Shown: positions 9,235-18,253, numbered from the stretch's first letter. The stretch is DNA of 64,000 nt from Candidatus Omnitrophota bacterium (GCA_003485765.1 DNHS01000035.1:94196-158195); one strand, 5' to 3'. Notes: generated from the letters alone by a model not told the origin. A program made the numbers and translations.

Positions 9235-9985
9235 CGAAAAGAATGGTGTATTGATTGTCAAAGATAAAAAAGGTTCTAAAAAATATATGATAGGCTCGCC
9301 AGAGGCTTTTTCTATTATTTCAAAACTTTGGCTAAGATCAGGATGGGACTCAAAATATGTTTACAGTTTTACTTGGATGGGGCGCCCCATAATTCAGTTG
9401 CCAGAAGATCTTATAAGGATTCAAGAAGTTATTTATAGAGTTAAGCCAGATGTGATAATTGAGACGGGGATAGCGCATGGCGGGACTTTGGTCTTTCATG
9501 CGAGTTTATGTAAGGCGATGGGGCATGGCAGGGTTATAGGTATTGATATCGAGATAAGGCCGCATAATAGAAAAGCTATCGAAGAACATGAATTATTTAA
9601 CTACATTACTCTTGTTGAAGGGGGGTCCGTAGAGGAGGGTGTAGTTAATAGTGTTAAAAGAATGGTCAAATCGGATGAAAGAGGTTTGGTCATATTGGAT
9701 TCAAATCATTCTAAGCAACATGCTTTAGCTGAGCTCAACGCATATTCAAGTTTAGTAGCAATCGATTCTTATATTATTGCTGAAGATGGGATAATGGAGG
9801 CTCTTGTGGGAGCACCGCGTAGTAATGATGATTGGTCGTGGAACAATCCGAAGGCAGCGGCTGAAGAATTTGTTAAAAATCATGATAACTTTATTATAGA
9901 AGAGCCTAAATTTCAGTTTAATGAGGGGTCAATTATTGAACGGGTTACATATTGGCCAAGTGCTTTTCTAAGGCGTATTAAATAG
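9221..9985 (+). CDS. CmcI-like (cephalosporin hydroxylase family) methyltransferase
   Basis: A 254-residue protein of the CmcI family, SAM-dependent methyltransferases common in LPS loci despite the 'hydroxylase' name. Landmarks are I-E-T-G-I-A-H-G-G-T-L near residues 80-90, V-I-G-I-D-I-E-I-R, and I-L-D-S-N-H with nearby acidic residues that bind metal. I chose ATG 9221, preceded by GAGAGG; an in-frame ATG at 9200 would add seven residues. It probably methylates a sugar hydroxyl during glycan assembly. The exact target is unknown. Confidence 0.8.
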   Translation: MIKVDEKNGVLIVKDKKGSKKYMIGSPEAFSIISKLWLRSGWDSKYVYSFTWMGRPIIQLPEDLIRIQEVIYRVKPDVIIETGIAHGGTLVFHASLCKAMGHGRVIGIDIEIRPHNRKAIEEHELFNYITLVEGGSVEEGVVNSVKRMVKSDERGLVILDSNHSKQHALAELNAYSSLVAIDSYIIAEDGIMEALVGAPRSNDDWSWNNPKAAAEEFVKNHDNFIIEEPKFQFNEGSIIERVTYWPSAFLRRIK

Positions 9986-10017
9986 TTAAGCGTAAACTTA
10001 TACTGTAATCATTAAAT

Positions 10018-10881
10018 ATGATAGATAAAAAACCCGATGTCAGTATTGGTATGCCGGTATATAATGGAGCGCAGCATATCCGGCAGGCATTAGATTCGCT
10101 GTTGGATCAGGATTATAAAAACTTCGAATTGATTATTTCTGATAATGCCTCTACAGATGAGACGCAGGATATCTGCAAGTGGTATATTGCGCGCGATAAA
10201 AGAATAAGATACTATAGAAATGAGAACAATGTAGGAGCTATACAGAACTTCAATAGTGTTTTTGCTATTTCTCAAGGAGATTATTTTATGTGGGCTTCGT
10301 GCCATGATCTTTGGGAAAAAACTTTTATTTCGCGATGCGTAGACATATTAAAAAAAGAACATACAGTTGTATTGTGCTATCCATTGGCGGACTGGATCAG
10401 TGCAAATGGGGATAGTTTAGGTGTAATTTCTAGGGGAATTGATACGCGTGGATTGGATAGGATGTCTCGGTCTCATGCGCTGCTATGGAGTTTGCAGTTC
10501 GGTTATCCTATACATGGCATTATAAGAACTAGCATGTTAAAACAAACAAAATCTTTAAGGCCTGTAATAGGGCAAGATCTGGTTTTACTTTTCGAGTTTT
10601 CTCTTCTTGGAGAATTTGCGCATATTCCAGAAGCCATGCTTCATATAAGACGAGCGCCTGATTATGGATCATGGAACAAATATATTGAAAGATGTTTTGG
10701 AAGAAAGGTTAATGGCTTCAAACGCAGATGGCTTTTTTGGAGTATGCTATTTGAATACCTGCGTATTATAAATAGGCATATTTGTAGTATACCTGCAAGA
10801 GTTTTTTTGATGTTTTCTACATTGTTATGTATATTGGTTAGATATCGCTGGATAAAACAGGGCATATCTAAAAGAAAATAA
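10018..10881 (+). CDS. family 2 glycosyltransferase
   Basis: A 287-residue GT-A glycosyltransferase. V-S-I-G-M-P-V-Y-N-G near residues 8-17, L-I-I-S-D-N-A-S-T-D-E-T near 37-48 and the acidic S-C-H-D around residue 100 are standard GT2 landmarks. The C-terminus (about 235-280) is basic and hydrophobic and probably lies on the inner membrane face. It stands between a sugar methyltransferase and an SDR, so it likely adds one sugar to the repeat unit. Donor unknown. Confidence 0.9.
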   Translation: MIDKKPDVSIGMPVYNGAQHIRQALDSLLDQDYKNFELIISDNASTDETQDICKWYIARDKRIRYYRNENNVGAIQNFNSVFAISQGDYFMWASCHDLWEKTFISRCVDILKKEHTVVLCYPLADWISANGDSLGVISRGIDTRGLDRMSRSHALLWSLQFGYPIHGIIRTSMLKQTKSLRPVIGQDLVLLFEFSLLGEFAHIPEAMLHIRRAPDYGSWNKYIERCFGRKVNGFKRRWLFWSMLFEYLRIINRHICSIPARVFLMFSTLLCILVRYRWIKQGISKRK

Positions 10882-10893
10882 GGAGGATGATAA

Positions 10894-11832
10894 ATGACTA
10901 AACAAGTGCTTGTTACTGGCGGAGCAGGTTATCTGGGTTCAATATTGTGCGAACATTTGCTTGATGCCGGATATCATGTTACAGTGATTGACAATCTGAT
11001 GTACAGGCAGCATAGCTTGTTCCATTTATGTTCTAATCAGCGGTTCGAGTTTGTTTTCGGGGATGTGCGCGATGAAAATTTGATGAGGAGGTTAATAAAG
11101 GGCGTGGATGTAATTATTCCCCTAGCTGCCATTGTAGGAGCTCCGGCCTGCGATCGTGATGCAGTGTTGGCTAGATCAGTTAATCTGGAAGCAGTGCGTT
11201 TGATAAAAAGATTGCGCAGTCCCAGCCAATCAATAATTATTCCTATTACTAACAGCGGATATGGGGCGAAGTCAGGGAAAGTTTTTTGCACTGAAGAGAC
11301 TCCTTTAGAACCAGTTTCTCTATACGGTCAGACTAAGATAGAGGCTGAAAAAGAGGTATTGGACGGTCCTAATGCAATAAGTCTGCGCCTGGCTACGGTA
11401 TTTGGAATGTCACCCAGGATGCGTTTGGACCTATTGGTTAATCATTTTGCATATGTCGCATGCACTGATGGATACATAGTTATTTTCGAGAAAGATTTTA
11501 AGAGGAACTATATACATATTCGCGATGTGGCTGATTGTTTTCTTTTTTGCATAGAACATGCAGATCGAATGGCGGGAAAGCCTTATAATGTGGGTTTGGA
11601 TTCGGCTAATCTTTCAAAGGAAGAGCTGGCGTTAAAGATCAAAGAGTATGTCCCAAATTTTTATATACATTTCTCAGAAGTAGGGAATGATCCGGATAAG
11701 CGTAATTATATTGTTTCGAATCAGAGATTAAAGGAAGTTGGATTTGAAGCGCGGCGTTCGTTAGATGATGGCATAAAGGAGTTATTAAAAGGATACCGGT
11801 TGATAGTGAGAGAGCCTTTCAAGAATGTATGA
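10894..11832 (+). CDS. NAD-dependent sugar epimerase/dehydratase
   Basis: A 312-residue extended SDR with T-G-G-A-G-Y-L-G-S at residues 8-16, L-A-A-I-V-G-A-P-A-C-D near 78-87, and Y-G-Q-T-K with Tyr144 and Lys148. A strong AAGGAGG Shine-Dalgarno lies seven bases before the ATG. Its stop overlaps the start of the heptose nucleotidyltransferase by 4 bp, so it probably acts on the GDP-heptose or a later derivative. Context is the only evidence for substrate. Confidence 0.85.
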   Translation: MTKQVLVTGGAGYLGSILCEHLLDAGYHVTVIDNLMYRQHSLFHLCSNQRFEFVFGDVRDENLMRRLIKGVDVIIPLAAIVGAPACDRDAVLARSVNLEAVRLIKRLRSPSQSIIIPITNSGYGAKSGKVFCTEETPLEPVSLYGQTKIEAEKEVLDGPNAISLRLATVFGMSPRMRLDLLVNHFAYVACTDGYIVIFEKDFKRNYIHIRDVADCFLFCIEHADRMAGKPYNVGLDSANLSKEELALKIKEYVPNFYIHFSEVGNDPDKRNYIVSNQRLKEVGFEARRSLDDGIKELLKGYRLIVREPFKNV

Positions 11833-12569
11833 TTAATAATACAAAGCAGGATTTTAGGCAAATGACAGTGATTATTCTAGCAGGCGGTCTGGGCATGCGG
11901 TTACGGCCTGCGATTAAGGACCAACCTAAAGTATTAGCCAGTGTTCATGGCAGGCCATTTATATTCTATTTGTTAGATCAATTGGCTAGAATTGGCCTTA
12001 AAGATGTAGTATTATGTACAGGTTATTTGGGAGGTCAAATACAAGATCTGTTGGGTAATTCATATGGTGGAATGTGTCTTAGTTATTCACAGGAGTTGTC
12101 GCCATTAGGCACAGCAGGGGCGTTACGTAGGGCAGCTTCTTTAATTAGATCTAGTTTGACGCTGGTGATGAACGGGGATTCTTACTGTGATGTGGATTTG
12201 CAGGCTTTTCTTGATTGGCATCAGTCGCGGATCGCAAGCACAACATTGCTATTGACATATTTGAATGATGCAAGCCGATATGGCCTAGTAGAAGTGAATA
12301 AGAGCGGATCTATACTTAGTTTTATTGAAAAAAACAATAAAAATGGTCCGGGGTGGATTAATGCGGGGATATATTTATTGAGGCGGGATATGATTTTGGA
12401 TATTCCTGATAATATGGACGCCGTATCTTTGGAACGGGATGTATTTCCTAATTGGGTAGGCAAAGGATTGCGCGGATATAAAACCCAGTGTCGTTTTCTG
12501 GATATTGGTATTCCTGCAGCATATGCTGTTGCAGAAGATTTTTTTAGTCTGAGGGGAGGGATACAATGA
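11829..12569 (+). CDS. hddC: HddC-like heptose-1-phosphate guanylyltransferase
   Basis: A 246-residue nucleotidyltransferase with I-L-A-G-G-L-G-M-R-L-R near residues 16-26 and V-M-N-G-D-S-Y-C-D-V-D as the metal site. General similarity would also fit mannose-1-phosphate guanylyltransferase. The immediately overlapping HddA-like kinase makes D-glycero-alpha-D-manno-heptose 1-phosphate guanylyltransferase the best call. An in-frame ATG at 11862 would remove 11 residues and starts directly before the conserved T-V-I-I-L-A-G-G strand, so it may be the true start. Confidence 0.75.
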   Translation: MINNTKQDFRQMTVIILAGGLGMRLRPAIKDQPKVLASVHGRPFIFYLLDQLARIGLKDVVLCTGYLGGQIQDLLGNSYGGMCLSYSQELSPLGTAGALRRAASLIRSSLTLVMNGDSYCDVDLQAFLDWHQSRIASTTLLLTYLNDASRYGLVEVNKSGSILSFIEKNNKNGPGWINAGIYLLRRDMILDIPDNMDAVSLERDVFPNWVGKGLRGYKTQCRFLDIGIPAAYAVAEDFFSLRGGIQ

Positions 12570-13633
12570 TAATTAATAGAACACCATTTAGAATATCTTT
12601 TTTTGGAGGCGGCACAGATTATCCATCATGGTATCTAAAACATGGCGGTAGCGCGCTATGCACAGCGATTAATAAATATTGCTATATTAGTTGTAGAACC
12701 CTTCCGCCCTTTTTTGAACACAAAGTGCGGATTGTGTATTCGAAAATAGAACTGTGTAAAAGCTTGGAACAAGTACAGCATCCTGCAGTGAGGGAGACGT
12801 TGCGATTTTTAAAGTTCAATAGTGGACTTGAGGTTCATCACGATGGAGATTTACCTGCCAGGAGCGGGATGGGATCCAGCTCTTCGTTTACCGTAGGATT
12901 TTTGCATGCTCTCTATGCTATTCAGGGGATTATGCCTAGCAAGAAACAATTAGCGGAAGAGAGTATACATATAGAGCAGGACATGATTAAGGAGACGGTT
13001 GGGTCACAAGATCAGGTGTGCGCAGCTTACGGCGGCCTGAATCATATTATTTTCTCAACGAACGGAGAAATAAATGTTAGGCCTCTTACTTTATCCATAA
13101 GCAGGATGGAAGATCTTAATTCTCACCTAATGCTTTTTTACACTGGTATAAAACGCACAGCTTCAGACGTGGCGAAGAGTTATGTAGAGGATTTTGATAA
13201 TAAGCATAAACTTTTGCAGAGGATTGGGAAGATGGTGGATGAGGGGATATCTATTCTTCATGGTAATGCGTCGATCTGTAAATTTGGAGAACTGCTGCAT
13301 GAGACATGGCTGCTCAAAAAAAGTTTGAGTTCCAAGGTATCTAATAAATCCGTGGATGATCTCTATTCTCGAGCGCGAAAAGCCGGCGCTATAGGCGGCA
13401 AAATTACCGGAGCAGGCGGAGGAGGATTTTTGTTACTTTTTGTTTCGCCTTCAAAACAAGATAATGTCAGGGAAGCGCTTGGTGAACAAATCCTAGTTCC
13501 GTTTCGTTTCGAGTTTAATGGCAGTCAGATTATATTTTATGAGCCTGAAAGAGAGGATTATAGCGCGCTTGAAATAGATAGGTCTAAAAGATTTATAAGG
13601 GCATTCGAAGAATTAGATCCAATAAAAGAATAA
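12566..13633 (+). CDS. hddA: HddA-like D-glycero-D-manno-heptose 7-phosphate kinase (GHMP kinase)
   Basis: A 355-residue GHMP kinase. I-I-N-R-T-P-F-R-I-S-F-F-G-G-G-T-D-Y-P at the N-terminus is characteristic of HddA, and the ATP loop is P-A-R-S-G-M-G-S-S-S-S at residues 97-107. A C-terminal G-K-I-T-G-A-G-G-G-G-F motif is also present. HddA phosphorylates the anomeric position of heptose 7-phosphate in GDP-heptose synthesis. The start overlaps hddC by 4 bp. No gmhA isomerase or gmhB phosphatase is seen in the window; they may be elsewhere. Confidence 0.88.
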   Translation: MIINRTPFRISFFGGGTDYPSWYLKHGGSALCTAINKYCYISCRTLPPFFEHKVRIVYSKIELCKSLEQVQHPAVRETLRFLKFNSGLEVHHDGDLPARSGMGSSSSFTVGFLHALYAIQGIMPSKKQLAEESIHIEQDMIKETVGSQDQVCAAYGGLNHIIFSTNGEINVRPLTLSISRMEDLNSHLMLFYTGIKRTASDVAKSYVEDFDNKHKLLQRIGKMVDEGISILHGNASICKFGELLHETWLLKKSLSSKVSNKSVDDLYSRARKAGAIGGKITGAGGGGFLLLFVSPSKQDNVREALGEQILVPFRFEFNGSQIIFYEPEREDYSALEIDRSKRFIRAFEELDPIKE

Positions 13634-13653
13634 GAAAATGGAGAGCATAATAC

Positions 13654-14469
13654 ATGAAATCCTTTAAGGCGTTGAAGGAAAAAGCGCAGTGGGTAAGGAG
13701 AGAAACCTTGAAACTGCATAAGTATGCGCCAGGGACAAGATTAGCGTCATCTTTATCTGACATTGAGATATTTGTTGTTTTGTATTATGGCGGCATCCTG
13801 AGATATAACCCTAAAAATGTCAAATGGGACAAGAGAGACAGGTTTATAATAAGTAAGGGGCATGGCGCTATTTCCTTGTATCCTATATTGGCTGATTTGA
13901 AGTTCTTTAGTAAAAGTGAATTGGGTAAAATAGGTAGTAAAAATTCCTTTCTTGGTATAATACCTGATACGCTGATTCCGGGATTTGAAACTATAAATGG
14001 TTCGCTTGGACACGGGCTTGGTGTGGCCTGCGGCATAGCTTTGGCTTTAAAATTAAAAGGAATAGATAGGAATGTTTTTGTTTTGTCAGGAGACGGAGAA
14101 TTAAACGAAGGCGCTGTCTGGGAAGCTGTTATGTTTGCTTCATTTCACAAGTTAAGTAATTTAATATTGATAGTGGATAATAATAAAATGTCTATGCTGG
14201 GTTACCAGAAAGAGATATTGGGTATGGAGCCTTTGAAGGAGAAATTCAAAGCTTTTCATTGGAAATCAGAAGAAGTGGATGGGCATAATATTGCGCAGCT
14301 GCATAAGGCTTTAAATAATCTCATGAAAGATGATAGCGATCAGCCAAAGGTGTTAGTAGTCAATACCTGTAAAGGAAAAGGGGTTCCTGGATTAGAAAAT
14401 AACCCTATTTGTCATGTTAAAACCTTGGAAGCAGACGAGATCGACAATATCCTAAAAGGATGCAAATGA
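13654..14469 (+). CDS. transketolase, N-terminal (TPP-binding) subunit
   Basis: A 271-residue protein matching the first third of transketolase. S-K-G-H-G-A near residues 67-72, G-S-L-G-H-G-L-G-V-A-C-G near 116-127, and the TPP/Mg motif G-D-G-E-L-N-E-G (146-153) followed by D-N-N-K-M (175-179) are complete. Split transketolases occur widely, but this one sits between heptose genes and a sugar dehydratase. It could make sedoheptulose 7-phosphate for the heptose pathway, or attach a two-carbon branch to a keto-sugar nucleotide. A GGAGAG Shine-Dalgarno is present. Confidence 0.9.
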   Translation: MKSFKALKEKAQWVRRETLKLHKYAPGTRLASSLSDIEIFVVLYYGGILRYNPKNVKWDKRDRFIISKGHGAISLYPILADLKFFSKSELGKIGSKNSFLGIIPDTLIPGFETINGSLGHGLGVACGIALALKLKGIDRNVFVLSGDGELNEGAVWEAVMFASFHKLSNLILIVDNNKMSMLGYQKEILGMEPLKEKFKAFHWKSEEVDGHNIAQLHKALNNLMKDDSDQPKVLVVNTCKGKGVPGLENNPICHVKTLEADEIDNILKGCK

Positions 14470-15428
14470 GCAATGTTCAGATAAAAGCAATGAGGGATTC
14501 GGTAATAGACGAGATTTATAACAAAATGCATGGTAACAACAGGATCTTTTTTATATCTGCTGATCTAGGCGCGCCTTCGCTTGACAGGCTGAGAAAAGAT
14601 TTTAAGGACAGGTTTATCAATGTAGGTATTGCTGAACAAAATCTTATCAATGTGTCTACTGGATTAGCGCTCGAAGGTTTTACTGTCTATGCTTATGCCA
14701 TCGCCTCATTTATAACGATGAGGGCTTATGAGCAGATAAGAACTAACCTGGCTTTATCCAGCCAGCACAAAGAGATTAATGTGAATCTTATTGGAGCAGG
14801 CTCAGGGGTGAGTTATGACGTATCAGGGCCGAGCCATCATTGCATTGAGGATATTACTATTATGAGAGCGCTCCCTAATATTTTATTTTTCTCTCCCAGT
14901 GACTGGTTTATTGCAGAAAAGTTTGTAGATTTTTCTATCAATACCAAGGGGCCTAAATATATGCGGTTAGATGGGAAACCTTTGCCTCGAATTCATGATG
15001 GAGCTAAAAGTTTTGATTTTAAAAAAGGATTTTGTGAACTGGCAAAAGGGGATGAGGTATGCATTGTTTCCACAGGTTACATGACGCATAAGGCATTAAA
15101 GGCGGCAAAAGAACTTTGTGGAAAAGATAGAAAAATAGGCGTGATAGATCTGTATATATTAAAACCTGTCGATGAAGACCTGTTGTTTAATACTCTGAAA
15201 AGATATAAGTGTATCATTACTATTGAAGAGGCTTTTATAAATAAAGGAGGACTTGATAGCTTAATATCTAATATGATTAGCCGCAGAAATGCTAATATAA
15301 GGTTAATCAGTCTGGGTTTTGATGACAGATACATTTTTAAATTTGGAAACCGGGATTTTTTGTCAGCGCTTAGTAATTTTAGCGAAGAGGATATAATAAG
15401 GGTTATTGAGGAGAATAGTAAGAGGTAA
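14466..15428 (+). CDS. transketolase, C-terminal (pyrimidine-binding and third domain) subunit
   Basis: A 320-residue partner of the preceding gene. G-I-A-E-Q-N-L-I-N near residues 54-62 holds the glutamate (Glu57) that activates the TPP cofactor, and D-V-S-G-P-S-H-H-C-I-E-D is the usual loop in 1-deoxyxylulose synthase/transketolase C subunits. I chose ATG 14466 because it gives an ATGA overlap with the upstream stop and has AAGGA five bases away; an ATG two codons earlier is possible. The two subunits probably form an alpha2-beta2 enzyme. Confidence 0.9.
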   Translation: MSNVQIKAMRDSVIDEIYNKMHGNNRIFFISADLGAPSLDRLRKDFKDRFINVGIAEQNLINVSTGLALEGFTVYAYAIASFITMRAYEQIRTNLALSSQHKEINVNLIGAGSGVSYDVSGPSHHCIEDITIMRALPNILFFSPSDWFIAEKFVDFSINTKGPKYMRLDGKPLPRIHDGAKSFDFKKGFCELAKGDEVCIVSTGYMTHKALKAAKELCGKDRKIGVIDLYILKPVDEDLLFNTLKRYKCIITIEEAFINKGGLDSLISNMISRRNANIRLISLGFDDRYIFKFGNRDFLSALSNFSEEDIIRVIEENSKR

Positions 15429-15437
15429 TTGATTAAT

Positions 15438-16364
15438 ATGGAAACAAAATCCAGCATTTATGTATCCGGGGGCAATGAGTTTATTGGATCAGCTATTGTT
15501 AATATCCTCAAACGTGATGGATATGATAACATAGTTAGTCCTGGCATAGAGCCTAATTTATATGACAGGGCGTCTGTGGATGGTTTTTTCGCTGAAAATA
15601 AGCCAGAATACGTATTTTTAACAACTGGGAAGTCAGCCGGAATTGTGGGAAACACTAAGATGCCTGCTGACTTGATGATGGATAATTTGCTTATAGCGTG
15701 CAATGTCATAGATAGTGCATACCGCCATGGCGTTAAAAAATTGTTTTATCTTGCAAGCTCATGTTGTTATCCGAAACATTGCAGCCAGCCTATGAAGGAA
15801 AGCGATTTATTAACAGGGATATTGGAGCCAACAAGCGAACCGTACGCAGTGGCGAAGATTGCCGGCTTAAAATTGACCCAGTCTTATAAAAAGCAATATG
15901 GCGCAGATTTTATCTGCGGTATTAGCGCCAATATCTTTGGGCCTGATGATGACTTCAGTATTGAAGATTCTCATGTCATAGGAGCTCTTATCCGTAAGAT
16001 TCATGAGGCGAAGTCCCACGATTTAAAAGAAGTTGTGATTTGGGGAACAGGCAGGCCCAGACGTGAGTTCATATATGTGGATGATTTAGCTGACGCGTGC
16101 GTATTCATCATGTGTAGTTACAATGATATCGAGCCGATCAATCTTGGCTGCGGCGAAGACATCTCTATCTATGAACTATCGCTTTTGATTAAAAAGGTTA
16201 TTGATTTTAATGGAAAGATTATTTTTGATTCTTCAAAACCTGATGGCATGCCTGTTAAATTGCTCGATTCATATAAACTGAAAAAAATGGGTTGGAAACC
16301 TGCCTGGCCATTTGAAAAGGCCCTGCGTGAAACCTATAAAGGTTTTTTGCAGAAGGAGAAATAG
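15438..16364 (+). CDS. GDP-L-fucose-synthase-like NAD(P)-dependent epimerase/reductase
   Basis: A 308-residue SDR closely resembling GDP-fucose synthase/WcaG. S-S-C-C-Y-P-K, then L-E-P-T-S-E-P-Y-A-V-A-K-I-A-G (Tyr and Lys catalytic) and F-G-P-D-D-D-F are family hallmarks. Oddly, the glycine-rich loop reads V-S-G-G-N-E-F-I-G-S-A, so the second glycine of GxxGxxG is a glutamate, which could alter cofactor binding. ATG 15438 follows AGAGGT; a TTG at 15429 is the alternative. The next gene is a ColD-like dehydratase, as in GDP-colitose synthesis, where a ColC epimerase/reductase follows ColD. Confidence 0.8.
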   Translation: METKSSIYVSGGNEFIGSAIVNILKRDGYDNIVSPGIEPNLYDRASVDGFFAENKPEYVFLTTGKSAGIVGNTKMPADLMMDNLLIACNVIDSAYRHGVKKLFYLASSCCYPKHCSQPMKESDLLTGILEPTSEPYAVAKIAGLKLTQSYKKQYGADFICGISANIFGPDDDFSIEDSHVIGALIRKIHEAKSHDLKEVVIWGTGRPRREFIYVDDLADACVFIMCSYNDIEPINLGCGEDISIYELSLLIKKVIDFNGKIIFDSSKPDGMPVKLLDSYKLKKMGWKPAWPFEKALRETYKGFLQKEK

Positions 16365-16365
16365 T

Positions 16366-17538
16366 ATGAAATTAGATTGGCCTTTGATGAAAAATAATAT
16401 TACCAAAGAGGACTTAGATGTCCTGATTAAATTTCTGAAAGGCATGCCGCGGCTTACTCAATCAGGCAATGTCCAGGCTTTTGAGATGGAATGGTCTAAG
16501 TGGCTTGGCGTGAATTATAGTGTCTTTGTAAATTCTGGAGCGTCTGCAAACCTTCTAACAATGGCAGCGTTAAAACATCTTTATGGAGAAGGGGAAGTTA
16601 TTGTCCCTACGCTTACATGGGTATCGGATATTGCTTCTGTACTTCAGAACAGCTTTACGCCTGTTTTTGTAGATATTAACCCACGTAACTTGTGCATGGA
16701 TGATAAACAGGTTATCTCAAAGCTTTCAGATAAAACCAAGGCTGTTTTTCTTACTCATGTGCAGGGTTTTAATGGGTTGACAGATAGATTAATAGCGATT
16801 CTTAAAGAAAGAAATATCCCTTTAATAGAGGATGCGTGCGAGTCTCATGGCGCAACTTTTAAGGGCAAAAAGGTAGGATCCTTCGGCCTGATATCCAATT
16901 TTTCCTTTTATTTTGCACACCATATGAGCACTATTGAAGGAGGGATGGTTTGTACCAATGACGAGGATATCTATGAAGCTGTCCGCATGCTGCGGTCTCA
17001 TGGCATGGTGCGCGAGGCGTCAAAAGACTCGACAGAGCAGAAGTATATTAAGAAACACCCTGATTTAAACCCGGATTTTATATTTGCATTTCCTGCTTAT
17101 AATGTACGTAGTACTGAAATAGGAGCAGTTCTAGGCAGGAATCAGCTAAAACATCTGGATGAAAATAATATTAAGCGTAAGAAAAATTTTGAGATTTTTT
17201 TGAATAATATAGATTCCCATAAATACAGGACTGACTTTGACCTGGAAGGGAGCTGTAATTATGCGTTTAATCTGATAATCAAAAAGCCTGACCAGAAATT
17301 CAGAGATAGGGTTGAGATGGCGTTATGTGATGCAGGGGTAGAGTTTAGGCGGGGTAGTTCAGGCGGCGGGAACCAGCTCAGACAGCCGTATCTTAAATCT
17401 TTTGTTCCAGATAAAGAATGGGAAAAATATCCAGAGATAGAACATGTGCATTTCTATGGATATTATATTGGGAACTATCCGGATCTTGAAGAGCAGAAGA
17501 TTTTCTCTCTCTGTGATTTACTGAATAACGTTATGTAA
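16366..17538 (+). CDS. ColD/RfbH-type PLP-dependent sugar 3-dehydratase (His in place of catalytic Lys)
   Basis: A 390-residue member of the DegT/DnrJ fold. At the position of the Schiff-base lysine the sequence is F-A-H-H-M-S-T-I-E-G-G, so His185 replaces Lys; Asp157 of the E-D-A-C-E-S motif still binds the PLP ring. This substitution marks dehydratases such as ColD (GDP-4-keto-6-deoxymannose 3-dehydratase) and RfbH. The Cys pattern of the RfbH iron-sulfur cluster is not evident. AGAAGGAG lies before ATG 16366, supporting it over an upstream in-frame ATG at 16312. It probably produces a 3-deoxy keto-sugar from a GDP-linked substrate. Confidence 0.82.
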   Translation: MKLDWPLMKNNITKEDLDVLIKFLKGMPRLTQSGNVQAFEMEWSKWLGVNYSVFVNSGASANLLTMAALKHLYGEGEVIVPTLTWVSDIASVLQNSFTPVFVDINPRNLCMDDKQVISKLSDKTKAVFLTHVQGFNGLTDRLIAILKERNIPLIEDACESHGATFKGKKVGSFGLISNFSFYFAHHMSTIEGGMVCTNDEDIYEAVRMLRSHGMVREASKDSTEQKYIKKHPDLNPDFIFAFPAYNVRSTEIGAVLGRNQLKHLDENNIKRKKNFEIFLNNIDSHKYRTDFDLEGSCNYAFNLIIKKPDQKFRDRVEMALCDAGVEFRRGSSGGGNQLRQPYLKSFVPDKEWEKYPEIEHVHFYGYYIGNYPDLEEQKIFSLCDLLNNVM

Positions 17539-17551
17539 GGAAAGGAGTTTT

Positions 17552-18253
17552 ATGAAAGTTACTTTATTGGCTTTGACGCTTAATGAAATTGAGGGTATGA
17601 AAGCAATCATGCCCCAGATTGATAAGAATTGGTGTGACCAGATACTTATCATAGACGGCGGTTCTACTGATGGGACTATTGAATGGGCGCGCGAGAATGG
17701 TTATGACGTGTATGTTCAAAAGCAAAAAGGTATCAGATACGCATATCTTGAGACCCTTTCTATGCTCAAAGGGGATATTGTTATTACTTTTAGCCCGGAT
17801 GGAAACTCTCCTCCTCAGTCAATTCCCGCGCTTATTAAAAAAATGGAAGAAGGTTATGACCTTGTTATTGGTTCGCGTTATCTTGGCCCGGCAAAGAGTT
17901 ATGACGATGATATTGTGACAGGATTTGGCAATTGGCTTTTTACCAGGACCGTCAACTTATTGCATGGAGCTCATTATACAGACGCGATGGTTATATTGAG
18001 AGCTTTTAAGAAATCGTTAATTTACGACCTTGATCTGGATAAGGAAGAGTCATACGCTCCTGAAAAGATATTTAAGACAAATGTAAGCTGGGAACCGCTT
18101 ATGTCGGTGAGAGCGGCTAAGCGTAAGCTTAAGATAGGAGAAATTCCGGTTGATGAGCCTGCTCGCATAGGCGGAGAACGGAAATTACAGGTATTGCGCT
18201 GGGGAGCAACATTTCTTTTGCAGTTTGTTAGAGAGGTATTTTATTGGAGATGA
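17552..18253 (+). CDS. family 2 glycosyltransferase (dolichyl-phosphate-mannose-synthase-like)
   Basis: A 233-residue GT-A protein without membrane segments. L-A-L-T-L-N-E-I-E-G at the N-terminus, I-I-D-G-G-S-T-D-G-T near 37-46 and F-S-P-D-G-N near residue 83 are the usual landmarks. I-G-S-R-Y-L-G-P is typical of polyprenyl-phosphate glycosyltransferases. A strong AAGGAAAGGAG precedes the ATG. It overlaps the following membrane protein by 4 bp, a pairing consistent with a polyprenyl-phosphate sugar donor used by a GT-C enzyme. Confidence 0.88.
   Translation: MKVTLLALTLNEIEGMKAIMPQIDKNWCDQILIIDGGSTDGTIEWARENGYDVYVQKQKGIRYAYLETLSMLKGDIVITFSPDGNSPPQSIPALIKKMEEGYDLVIGSRYLGPAKSYDDDIVTGFGNWLFTRTVNLLHGAHYTDAMVILRAFKKSLIYDLDLDKEESYAPEKIFKTNVSWEPLMSVRAAKRKLKIGEIPVDEPARIGGERKLQVLRWGATFLLQFVREVFYWR

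Noticed and set aside
16312..16365. Earlier start for the ColD-like gene
   Set aside because: It lies within the end of the preceding gene and lacks a ribosome site, while AGAAGGAG stands before ATG 16366.
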